Shown here: positions 1 through 7,169 of the stretch, piece after piece
Layout: each line of letters begins with the position of its first letter
Position numbering within the stretch: the stretch's first letter is position 1
DNA from: Desulfobacteraceae bacterium
GTDB taxonomy: Bacteria; Desulfobacterota; Desulfobacteria; Desulfobacterales; Desulfosarcinaceae
DNA: 10,019 nt
Assembly: GCA_027025615.1 (NCBI GenBank)
Contig: JALVQM010000426.1
Span: 1 to 10,019 of the forward strand
Reading direction: 5' to 3'
Position numbers and translations under genes: made by a program
Notes under the pieces: model-generated
What the model was told of the DNA's origin: nothing
The model's input: only the letters and a program-made list of their open reading frames with translations
The model's database searches: none

Positions 1-646
1 TGCCCAGAAAACAAATATTCCAATAAATATTACCCTCCTTTACGAAGCCCTTCGGCTTTACAAAGAAGCTGCCAATGAAAGTATTCGGGAAGCTGATCAT
101 AAAATACGACGCAAAAGGGCTCTCCACTGGACCTTGACACAGTATATTTCATTGAAATTCATACTGTTTGGCCATTTTGACAAAAAGGCTTGGTATGCAG
201 CCAGATATGCAGCGGAAGTGGAGACAAAGTTAGGCGAAACCGGTAGCAAGGTTCAGCTGTGGGCATGCAGTAGTGCCGCTGAACTATATTTTTTAAAATA
301 CGCCTCTCTTTGCAGCGCAACAAAAACGAGGGGCAAGGCAATTGAAAAGGACGCCCGGGAAACAACATCTCGAGCCATGGGAGAAAGTCAAGACGACAAA
401 AAGAAATACCTGGAAAAGGCAAAAAAATTGGCCTGCGAAATTTTTAAATATGACAAGGATAGACTACTTGCGGACTCCACGAGAAGACAATTTGAGAGAT
501 ATGCCTATTGGTGGAGTGAGCGGACACCTCTCTGCCAGGAGCCTGGTAATAAACAGCGTTATAAACTACTCGACGAATCTAAGGCATTTGCAGAGGATTT
601 AATTCATATCCTGAGTGATTATCCCACCTCTTGTTCAGACAGATAG
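1..646 (+). CDS. Unrecognised helical protein, 5' end cut off by the window edge
   Basis: The reading frame is open from base 2 through the TAG at 644-646, giving about 214 visible residues and no stop, so the gene starts left of the window. A TTG at 134 is an in-frame codon, not a convincing start: good coding sequence precedes it (visible protein begins AQKTNIPINITLLYEALRLY). The visible part is rich in Ala, Lys, Glu, Arg and aromatic residues and looks almost wholly alpha-helical, with a charged stretch near the middle (RGKAIEKDARETTSRAMGES). It shows no signal peptide, membrane segment or catalytic motif. A helical-repeat or scaffold domain is possible, but I recognise no family. It is convergent with the SIR2-like gene, 21 bases stop to stop, so it is probably a separate transcription unit. 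Confidence 0.6.
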   Translation, partial: AQKTNIPINITLLYEALRLYKEAANESIREADHKIRRKRALHWTLTQYISLKFILFGHFDKKAWYAARYAAEVETKLGETGSKVQLWACSSAAELYFLKYASLCSATKTRGKAIEKDARETTSRAMGESQDDKKKYLEKAKKLACEIFKYDKDRLLADSTRRQFERYAYWWSERTPLCQEPGNKQRYKLLDESKAFAEDLIHILSDYPTSCSDR

Positions 647-667
647 GTGTTTTAACTTGACACGTTA

Positions 668-2008
668 CTACCTGATACGTTTGGCAATTTTAAAAACCCG
701 GTGCAGGTCAAATAGCGCGGGATCACCAAAGCGGCCAGCAACACCATACAATCTTCCTTCTCTTGCCAGGGGTGCAAATAGATCCAGAAAATTTTCACGA
801 ACACCACCTGGCTTATCGATTTCCGGATTAACCACGTAGACTTTTGGAAGATGCGGGTTATCGGCCAGGGAGAGAGCTAAAAAGTGTCGGAAGTAGAGAT
901 CGGTTTTGGGTAGAGAGTAACCGATAAAAACGATACGCCGAACATGTTGTAGCCCTTGGCTGATATGCCCCCATTGGGCTTCGTACGCTGGTTTGGTGGC
1001 CTGCTTGCGCCAAGTTGGCGGGACTATTTCCATATATTCTCCATTTCGAATTCGAAATGAATCATCGGGTGGATCTGGTGGGTTTATGTGATACACCAAA
1101 CGGGTATTTATCCAAGCATCATTTTTGTCATTTTCAGGATAAAGCTTGAATCCAATCTTGTTGAAATATTTGTCAATTATACCCGGATTCTCCCGGGGGC
1201 TCACGATCTCTTTTTTATCAATCCAGTTTATCCCCCCATGAGGACGAGCCAAGCGGGGTACAATATGGTAATCCAACTTTCCCTTTTTTTTTCTACCATA
1301 CCAAGGCAACCATAATTGGTTATTGTTGTTGCAGAAATAGTGTCTCCACCAAGGCAAACCAAATTTTGTTTTACTTTTTTCTCTAAGGCAGCTCCAAAGA
1401 AATAACGCACGGTCCAAGGCTAAATCCCAGTTGAATTGGATAAAAAGTGGGTATCTACCATCTCGATCCTGAAAAGAAGCAAGGCTTAGATAAGCCATAA
1501 GATTAGCCCAGCGGGAGCCTTGATTACTGTGTATAATTGTTTCAGTAAAGCTTTCTCTCTTTATTTCAGCAAGTAGTTCAAGATCGGAGGGAAAATGCTC
1601 CCGTTTTGTCAAAAACTCTTTACCTGCCGGCTCAGCAAGGGAAAAGATGGCGCGATTGAGTGCTTGTTTGACTCCAAGAGGTTTAAGTCCTCCTGGTGCC
1701 TTAAACCCGTACCATTCTTCTGAAGATGGTTTTCCAGCAGCCCGCCACAGATCTTCATCCATGTCGGCCATGCCATACAACTCCTCAATATTCAGTAAAT
1801 CTGCCCGGACATACGCTGCCGCCCCTTTAATCCTGGTAATGAAAGCCTGGATAGCGATCAAATCCTCACGTGACTTGTCATAAAAATCTGGTCGGGCAAG
1901 TTTATCAATAAGTGTATCGAGAAAACCTGCCAACGGGGGAATCCCAAGGCCTACCGAACAGCCACTACCTACAACGATTGCAGTATTTGGCCCTTTATCA
2001 TCACTCAT
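668..2008 (-). CDS. SIR2-like domain protein (putative NAD-binding/NAD-hydrolysing)
   Basis: A 446-residue protein with the SIR2-like Rossmann-fold signature. The N-terminal nucleotide loop GSGCSVGLGIPP (14-25) matches the GAGxS...GIP motif. QFNWD (191-195) corresponds to the family's T/S-F-N-Y-D, with the NAD-contacting Asn193. PHGGINW (256-262) supplies the candidate catalytic His257. IVPPTW (328-333) and FIGYSLPKTD (361-370) near the C-terminus are typical of the SIR2-like group found in bacterial defence genes, as opposed to protein deacetylases. The zinc-binding CxxC pairs of classical sirtuins are absent, which also favours NAD hydrolysis over deacetylation (inference). The ATG at 2008 overlaps the ATPase stop as ATGA, and GGGGAA sits six bases upstream, so the two genes are translationally coupled. 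No second domain is obvious. An A9 run in the coding strand (1284-1292) precedes the His257 codon. The fold call is firm; enzyme activity is inferred. Confidence 0.85.
   Translation of the reverse strand: MSDDKGPNTAIVVGSGCSVGLGIPPLAGFLDTLIDKLARPDFYDKSREDLIAIQAFITRIKGAAAYVRADLLNIEELYGMADMDEDLWRAAGKPSSEEWYGFKAPGGLKPLGVKQALNRAIFSLAEPAGKEFLTKREHFPSDLELLAEIKRESFTETIIHSNQGSRWANLMAYLSLASFQDRDGRYPLFIQFNWDLALDRALFLWSCLREKSKTKFGLPWWRHYFCNNNNQLWLPWYGRKKKGKLDYHIVPRLARPHGGINWIDKKEIVSPRENPGIIDKYFNKIGFKLYPENDKNDAWINTRLVYHINPPDPPDDSFRIRNGEYMEIVPPTWRKQATKPAYEAQWGHISQGLQHVRRIVFIGYSLPKTDLYFRHFLALSLADNPHLPKVYVVNPEIDKPGGVRENFLDLFAPLAREGRLYGVAGRFGDPALFDLHRVFKIAKRIR
1284..1292 (-). repeat. A9 homopolymer in the SIR2-like gene
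   Basis: Nine consecutive T on the plus strand give an A9 tract in the coding strand, read AGA AAA AAA AAG (Arg-Lys-Lys-Lys, about residues 239-242). Loss of one A shifts reading into a frame that ends at a stop near 1228, and gain of one A also meets a stop soon after. Either change would remove His257 and everything C-terminal to it. The tract is therefore a candidate site for phase variation or transcriptional slippage. It could equally be ordinary AT-rich coding sequence. Confidence 0.5.
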
Positions 2009-3198
2009 CGCATATTCCCCGCTTCCCCAAACAAGTGTTCAACCCAGGCAATGCCTTCTGCACCTAAACCATAAGCAAAGGGGCGCATATCGTGAGCTGC
2101 GCCTCGCATCTTCATAATTCTCAAATAACGGACCACGTCGCCTGATGGATAGGCATGATAATTCAACTGGATAACGCCTGATGCTAAATATCGTTCTTCC
2201 TTGCCTAAAAATAACGGTTGGCCGCCGAGAGTCTTAACCGTATCATGTTCCGCTTCACATGCCATGAACGTAGTGACATTATATTCTTCCAACCATCGCA
2301 CGAGGTTCAAGATATGAAGGCGACGCCCGGATGTAGACGGCTCTAGAGGAGAGCTTTCGTCGAAGGGAGTCATCAAGGCACTGAGAGAATCAATGGCGAG
2401 AATTCGGTGCTTGAATTCGGGAAACCGTACAAATAGCTCCGCCAGGAGGTCCTTGAGCAGCCGTACCCGCTTGAATGGATCAGGAATAGGGCGGGTTATG
2501 AGATTAAATGCTCTGACATGTATATTTGTATCAAATGGCCCATTTTGATTATTATCGGTGTTAATCTGTTCAATACGTTTAGGTTCCTGATCCTTTTTTT
2601 GAAAATAGAGTCCAAAATGTTCATCCTCATCCAAGTGGTGCCCACCCAAGGTAAAATCAAATATTTGATCCTCCTGAAGTATCTCTATTGTATCTTTTGG
2701 ATTACCGCCATTGAGCCTTGGATAGCGTAATTTGTCCTCTAGGCGTCCACTTAGAAAGGCTGTAGCATCGATAAAAATATATTGAGAGTCTTGACAACTC
2801 CTACTGGCTTCCCGTGAGGGTATTAACGCTTTATGATTTTTCCAGACTCGAGCAAGATTGTTTTCTAAGGATATAAAACAACGAAGAGTTTTTTTCTGAG
2901 ATTCTCCTGGGCCGGTTTTATCTTCTTTAGGCTTACCTGCAGGGATAAACAATTTATTGAGTGTTTGAAAAGCCTCTTTGTTTTCTTTGGAATGAGAATG
3001 AAGAGACAGAATATTGCTTCTTCCCCATTCACCTTTTCCGGACATGAAAGATCCATAACTAAGGAAACTTAACAGCAATGTAGTTTTACCGGTTCCGGGA
3101 TCTCCCACAACTGCAATTGTGTTGCCACATGGAATGCCATATAAATACGAGGGGTCATTGCTTTGCAAACCATTCTTGTTGTTATTATCAGAATCCAT
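2005..3198 (-). CDS. KaiC/RecA-like P-loop ATPase with a large insertion
   Basis: A 397-residue single-domain ATPase of the KaiC/RAD55 group. Walker A is GDPGTGKTT (32-40). Walker B is RILAIDSLSAL (265-275). The C-terminal part has the KaiC hallmarks ASGVIQLNY (339-347) and VVRYLRIMKMRGAAHDMRPF (355-374). It is longer than a single KaiC domain of about 250 residues, the extra length being a charged region around residues 85-225 with no recognised domain. KaiC domains carry two adjacent catalytic Glu after the second beta-strand; here the matching strand reads NILSLHSHS (62-70), so by eye both Glu are missing. The ATG at 3198 has CAGG five bases upstream and overlaps the carbamoyltransferase end by 11 bases. 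The stop overlaps the SIR2-like start as ATGA. A regulatory or sensor role, possibly controlling the SIR2-like partner, is inferred from context only. Confidence 0.85.
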   Translation of the reverse strand: MDSDNNNKNGLQSNDPSYLYGIPCGNTIAVVGDPGTGKTTLLLSFLSYGSFMSGKGEWGRSNILSLHSHSKENKEAFQTLNKLFIPAGKPKEDKTGPGESQKKTLRCFISLENNLARVWKNHKALIPSREASRSCQDSQYIFIDATAFLSGRLEDKLRYPRLNGGNPKDTIEILQEDQIFDFTLGGHHLDEDEHFGLYFQKKDQEPKRIEQINTDNNQNGPFDTNIHVRAFNLITRPIPDPFKRVRLLKDLLAELFVRFPEFKHRILAIDSLSALMTPFDESSPLEPSTSGRRLHILNLVRWLEEYNVTTFMACEAEHDTVKTLGGQPLFLGKEERYLASGVIQLNYHAYPSGDVVRYLRIMKMRGAAHDMRPFAYGLGAEGIAWVEHLFGEAGNMR

Positions 3199-4984
3199 TA
3201 CAACCTGCTGTTAAAAGAGTCTTATTCATTTTAACCTGTTCTACCACCTCTGATTTTACTTTTGTCTTTTTTCGCCACAATATTCCACCTATAGATATGT
3301 GGCTGATACCCAATTTTTCTGCCAGAGAAAAGGCTTGATCCATAGTGGCAGGCATGGGAAGTCCTCGTGGATTAAATGATGTATTCAATAGTAGCGGCAG
3401 GCCGGTTTTTTGTTCTATCTGTGCTAGAAGAGCATGGAATAAAGGGTGGTTACCCTCTTGCACGGTCTGCATCCTGACAGTACCATCAGCATGTATCAGG
3501 TGGGACAGCTTATCACGCCATGCAGAACGTGGTCGCACGGTCATTAACATATACGGAGTCAGGCCATGGCCTGACGGAGGAATATCAAAAAGCTCATCAG
3601 CTCGTTCCGAGGTAACTGAAACCGCCAGGGGTTCAAACCAAAAACGTCCTTTCAGAGTGTTTAATCGAGAAACAGCATCTTCTGACAAGGGCGCAGCCAA
3701 CAGGGACCGGCGACCAAGTGCCCTTGGGCCAAATTCACAGGCCCCCTCTATCCAACCAATGGTATCGCCTTGGACGAGCATTTGTACGATATCTGGGAGC
3801 GACCCCTTTAATTCCCAATTTTGAACATGTAAACCAGCAATGCCAGGTGATGGGCCGATCCCGGCAACTTCGTTTGTATCAAGCTTTGGAAGAGGAAGAG
3901 AGGTGGTCGAGGTATAAATAAACCAAGCGGCTCCAACTGCTGTGCCTGCGTCGTGGGTAGCTGGACCTATATGCAGTGAAGAAAAGGGGCTTTTTTCAGC
4001 TATTTCTAAATTAGCACGACAGTTCAGCGCGACCCCTCCGCCATAAACAAGATTTTTTTCTCCACTCCGGGAATATAAATCACGGACAATATCGACAAGG
4101 ACTCGTTCTGTTGCCAATTGCATGGTTGCTGCAATGCGAACAGACAGAGAATTATCATTTTTTAAGTCCTGTCGACTACATTGGAAAAATTGCTCCAAGC
4201 CGGAATAATCTGCAGGATGTTCCAGATCAAAAAGATCCTGATTGACTACTAATCTACTGTCTTCCCAGTATAAATTTTTTCCATAAAACGTATTATCTGC
4301 GCTTTGTCGGTTAAGACCAGCCAAAGCCATGACTTTACAAGCGTCATACTCGGTAAACCCCAAGAAACGAGCCACTTTTTCCCATGCAAGGCCAAGGCTA
4401 CTTGGGAAGAGTGTTTGTGTATAAAAAATAATATTTTTTCGGTCAGCTCTGCCCAGGGATACGCTGGCACCTTCGCCGATCCCATCCATCACCAGTACCG
4501 CTGCCGTATTGAATGGTGAAGTCCCCATGGCATACCAGGCGTGGCAAAAGTGGTGGGGAACAAAAAACAGTGGAGCAGAAGTAAGATCGCCAAATAATGC
4601 TGGCAATCGTGAAAGATTACACTGAAAAATTTCTTCGCCTACGGGATGGCCAAAATCATTGGGTGAGCCCTCAGTGCCAAGGCATACCTGCTGTTTTCGT
4701 AACTCAGGATCCAATGAATACCCAATGGCGTCAACGTCTTGCCATATAATCCCAGCGCGTTGCATGCAAAACTCAATTGCCTTGAACGGTAAGTGGTGTG
4801 GATTGTCTGTAGAAGGTTGTTTCCCATGTTTACGACCGGAAAAACGCTCTTCCTCCACTGCGCTGACCACTCTTCCCTCTACAACCACCGCCGCTGAGGA
4901 TTCGTGGTAGGCACAATTAACTCCAAGAATTATTCTCGATTCATAAAGGGAATTATCTCTTCTTTTATTCTGACCCTGTGCCAT
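3188..4984 (-). CDS. NodU/CmcH/TobZ-family O-carbamoyltransferase
   Basis: These enzymes transfer a carbamoyl group from carbamoyl phosphate, via carbamoyl-AMP, to a hydroxyl on a sugar, antibiotic or nucleoside. Both family domains are present. The Kae1/ASKHA-like N-terminal part starts with ILGVNCAYHESSAAVV (19-34). It has HHFCHA (144-149), whose H144-x3-H148 with D167 and D345 matches the spacing of the TobZ metal ligands, and YGGGVALNC (314-322). The YrdC-like C-terminal part has EFGPRALGRRSLLA (417-430), GRFWFEPLAVSV (446-457) and LNTSFNPRG (533-541). The length of 598 residues is normal. The frame is open to a GTG at 5017, but I prefer the ATG at 4984: the extra 11 residues are only Lys-rich and the GTG has no ribosome site. 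The gene overlaps the upstream gene by 20 bases and the ATPase by 11. The acceptor substrate cannot be read from the sequence. Confidence 0.93.
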   Translation of the reverse strand: MAQGQNKRRDNSLYESRIILGVNCAYHESSAAVVVEGRVVSAVEEERFSGRKHGKQPSTDNPHHLPFKAIEFCMQRAGIIWQDVDAIGYSLDPELRKQQVCLGTEGSPNDFGHPVGEEIFQCNLSRLPALFGDLTSAPLFFVPHHFCHAWYAMGTSPFNTAAVLVMDGIGEGASVSLGRADRKNIIFYTQTLFPSSLGLAWEKVARFLGFTEYDACKVMALAGLNRQSADNTFYGKNLYWEDSRLVVNQDLFDLEHPADYSGLEQFFQCSRQDLKNDNSLSVRIAATMQLATERVLVDIVRDLYSRSGEKNLVYGGGVALNCRANLEIAEKSPFSSLHIGPATHDAGTAVGAAWFIYTSTTSLPLPKLDTNEVAGIGPSPGIAGLHVQNWELKGSLPDIVQMLVQGDTIGWIEGACEFGPRALGRRSLLAAPLSEDAVSRLNTLKGRFWFEPLAVSVTSERADELFDIPPSGHGLTPYMLMTVRPRSAWRDKLSHLIHADGTVRMQTVQEGNHPLFHALLAQIEQKTGLPLLLNTSFNPRGLPMPATMDQAFSLAEKLGISHISIGGILWRKKTKVKSEVVEQVKMNKTLLTAGCNGF

Positions 4985-5960
4985 CTTTTTTGGTTTCTTT
5001 ATCTTTTTCTTCTTCACAGTCTATATTATCATCTATAATGATATACTTAGTGTCTATTGATGCCCCCCTTTCCTCTAATACTTGGACGTTATCATCATTT
5101 GTTACCCATCTTGGCATATAAACAAATTCTTTTGGTAATTGGAACAATTCAGGTAATACTTTGACACTGACACATGCAACATGCATCTCTTTTACGGTTT
5201 TTGGTACTACAGAAATAATTCCATCAAAAAAAGACTCCAGGTAACTAGCTTCCTTCTCTTCCAACACTCCTTCCTGCATAACAGCAAAAAAAATACCCTC
5301 TTTGAAACGAATTTCATCTCCATTTTGTGCTGTTGCACCAGACCATATAGTATCATTGAGAATTGTTTTTAAAAAAGCAGCACTTTCTAACAATCCCATG
5401 TTTCGGTAAAGACTACTTAAAGAGTTGAGTAAAAAAATATTCAAACTTGAATGGCCTTTTTCTTCCTGAACAAGTCTGAAAAAACGCATAATGGCCATAG
5501 GGTTACCTGCCCCGGGAATTGATTGCTTCCACCATGTTGCATTCTCATGATTAGTTTCGATTGCTTTAAGTTTATCCTGCCCATCTTTAAATTCCCCATA
5601 TGTGTCAAGCCATGCTCCAAAACCAGGAGTCATTCTATTATTATCATTGTCATTTAAAAAACTTTCGGTAAAGGTTAGTTTCTGGTTGTCACGGTAGCGG
5701 TATGGTTTGTCTAGATGGTTAACTAGATTATCTAGTGTGTCTTCTATAAAGAAACCAATTTTATTGGGCACTTCGTGGCTGGTATCCTTATTCTCGGGAT
5801 ATATAATCTCAGAACCGAATAATATCTCACCTAATAAAGGATAGAGTTCTGTCATGCGTACTTTACTCCGAATAAGATAAGCATATCCTGGCCTCAAGGC
5901 TTCACCATCAGGTGCAATCCCACTAACGCAGAGGCTGGGGCGAGAAGTACTTTTATTCAT
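4965..5960 (-). CDS. Unrecognised 331-residue cytoplasmic protein with acidic tail
   Basis: I recognise no family. The protein starts at an ATG with a good ribosome site (AAGGA at 5970-5974, nine bases upstream), so it is a real gene. It looks soluble: no signal peptide or membrane span. The N-terminal half has aromatic-rich stretches (GIAPDGEALRPGYAYLIRSK at about 14-33 and MTPGFGAWLDTYGEF near 110-124). The middle, about 140-205, looks helical. The C-terminal end is a low-complexity acidic/Lys tail (about 310-331, IIIDDNIDCEEEKDKETKKD). That tail is partly encoded in the stretch overlapping the carbamoyltransferase start, so it may exist partly because of coupling. Its place between the adenylating enzymes and the carbamoyltransferase suggests an accessory or pathway enzyme of the cluster. 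No cofactor-binding or catalytic motif is evident. Confidence 0.8.
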   Translation of the reverse strand: MNKSTSRPSLCVSGIAPDGEALRPGYAYLIRSKVRMTELYPLLGEILFGSEIIYPENKDTSHEVPNKIGFFIEDTLDNLVNHLDKPYRYRDNQKLTFTESFLNDNDNNRMTPGFGAWLDTYGEFKDGQDKLKAIETNHENATWWKQSIPGAGNPMAIMRFFRLVQEEKGHSSLNIFLLNSLSSLYRNMGLLESAAFLKTILNDTIWSGATAQNGDEIRFKEGIFFAVMQEGVLEEKEASYLESFFDGIISVVPKTVKEMHVACVSVKVLPELFQLPKEFVYMPRWVTNDDNVQVLEERGASIDTKYIIIDDNIDCEEEKDKETKKDGTGSE

Positions 5961-5969
5961 TTCTGGGAA

Positions 5970-5974
5970 TCCTT
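5970..5974 (-). promoter_or_regulatory. Ribosome binding site of the 331-residue gene
   Basis: AAGGA on the minus strand lies nine bases before the ATG at 5960, inside the 33-base gap after the preceding ligase gene. It is the clearest Shine-Dalgarno match in the unit. Most other genes here seem to rely on overlap and translational coupling. Confidence 0.6.
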
Positions 5975-5993
5975 GAAAAATCTAATGGTTATC

Positions 5994-7157
5994 TCATACT
6001 TCTGGTATTACATTTAGTTGAACGTCACCTTCATAAATTAATTCTGCCAGCTCGGGAATAGAAGAAAGCATATATTCTTCAATTCGTTTGGCCTCAGGAA
6101 CATGTATATCTTTATACTTAATTTCCAGCGTTGGTTTAAAAATCCCATCCATCACCAGCTCGGCAGGGCTGCCTGGACGTTCCTTCCAGAATATTTCTGC
6201 CTGCGGAACTCCCGCCAACGCTAGAGATTCTCTTATATCCGCCTCTTCAATTTGCACTCCTCGTGGCATATTAAAAGCAGGTTGCAGTCGACCTTCAAAA
6301 AAGACTCGTGGTAATTCACGTCCGCATTCACAGGGCATCATAAGTAAACGCCCCAAATCACCCGAGCGATATCGAATAATTGGCAATCGTTTCTGCAAGA
6401 AACTGGTTAGAACAATTTCGCCACGTTCTCCTGGAGGTAAAGTTTCCTGGGTTTCCGGATCAAGAATTTCAACATGGACGGCATCAGGCCAATAGTGAAA
6501 ACCTGTATGGGATTCGCATTCTACGCCAACAACACATTCCGTCAAACCATATGCGTCGTATACCGGTCCCTTGAAACCATTTTCAATGGAATTTCGCTCA
6601 GAATAAAGCAACGGCTCTCCTGTGGTTTCAACCAAAGTTAAAGGTGGACCGGAATAGTGGGGTGCCCATGCAGCAAGCACACTGGGTGTGCTTGAAATAA
6701 CATTTGGCTGTATCTCTTGTGCCAATTTGTTCCAGATAGAAATATCACCGTGAAGGTCAATCGGGAAAACGTGAGCTCCCTGCAGTAATAATCCCTGCAC
6801 TGTTATCTTGCCCACGCTCCAGAGACTCATGGGCAGCAAAACCATAACCCTGGAATGCGAATCTATGCCTTCCACGGATGAAAACCTTCGACATAGCTGA
6901 TAAATACGTTGCAGGTCATCATCACTGAGAAAAATCAGTTTGGGCTCATCTGTTGTGCCGCTGGAATAGTAGACAGTTTCTGCAGCCTGCGGTTTTGAAC
7001 CCGCAAGCAAAGGAGTTACTTTTTTGAGTGCGTCGCTAGTGAGAGTTGGAAGTTTTGTCCATGTAGAGTCGCCAATCTCGGAAATGTTCCCAAAATCCCA
7101 TGACTCGTACAACGGGCATGTGCTGGCTGCAGATATTAAGTCAAGCAGAGAAAGCAT
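5994..7157 (-). CDS. PaaK-like adenylate-forming ligase (short form)
   Basis: A 387-residue member of the class I adenylate-forming superfamily, closest to the phenylacetate-CoA ligase/LuxE-like branch. Such enzymes activate a carboxylate as acyl-AMP, then pass it to CoA, a carrier thiol or an amine. The phosphate-loop motif is YYSSGTTDEPK (63-73), with Asp where Gly is usual. The adenine-site motif is YGLTE (203-207). YRSGD (263-267) supplies the ribose-binding Asp. CECGR (276-280) is the Cys cluster typical of PaaK relatives, followed by a FFEGR hinge (286-290) and a C-terminal subdomain. PaaK proteins run about 430-450 residues; here about 30 or more N-terminal residues are missing. Start is an ATG with AAAAGG just upstream; 12 bases separate it from the other ligase. 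The substrate is unknown; a cluster intermediate is a reasonable guess. Confidence 0.88.
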   Translation of the reverse strand: MLSLLDLISAASTCPLYESWDFGNISEIGDSTWTKLPTLTSDALKKVTPLLAGSKPQAAETVYYSSGTTDEPKLIFLSDDDLQRIYQLCRRFSSVEGIDSHSRVMVLLPMSLWSVGKITVQGLLLQGAHVFPIDLHGDISIWNKLAQEIQPNVISSTPSVLAAWAPHYSGPPLTLVETTGEPLLYSERNSIENGFKGPVYDAYGLTECVVGVECESHTGFHYWPDAVHVEILDPETQETLPPGERGEIVLTSFLQKRLPIIRYRSGDLGRLLMMPCECGRELPRVFFEGRLQPAFNMPRGVQIEEADIRESLALAGVPQAEIFWKERPGSPAELVMDGIFKPTLEIKYKDIHVPEAKRIEEYMLSSIPELAELIYEGDVQLNVIPEV

Positions 7158-7169
7158 AACCTTTTCATT

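Noticed and set aside
134..646. Complete 170-residue gene starting at TTG 134
   Set aside because: Coding-quality sequence extends in frame to base 2 and no ribosome site precedes the TTG; treated as a 5'-truncated gene.
625..653. CACCT...AGGTG hairpin followed by TTTT between the convergent genes
   Set aside because: Only a five-base stem with a 15-base loop and four T; too weak to call a terminator, although its position between convergent stops would suit one.
3345..3824. 159-codon plus-strand open frame
   Set aside because: It lies wholly inside the well-supported carbamoyltransferase gene and its translation has no domain character; a shadow frame.
4985..5017. GTG at 5017 as the carbamoyltransferase start
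   Set aside because: It adds only a Lys-rich 11-residue leader, has no ribosome site and lengthens the overlap with the upstream gene to 53 bases; the ATG at 4984 is simpler, though not proven.
6088..6495. 135-codon plus-strand open frame
   Set aside because: Antisense to the ligase gene with its conserved YRSGD and CECGR motifs; a shadow frame.
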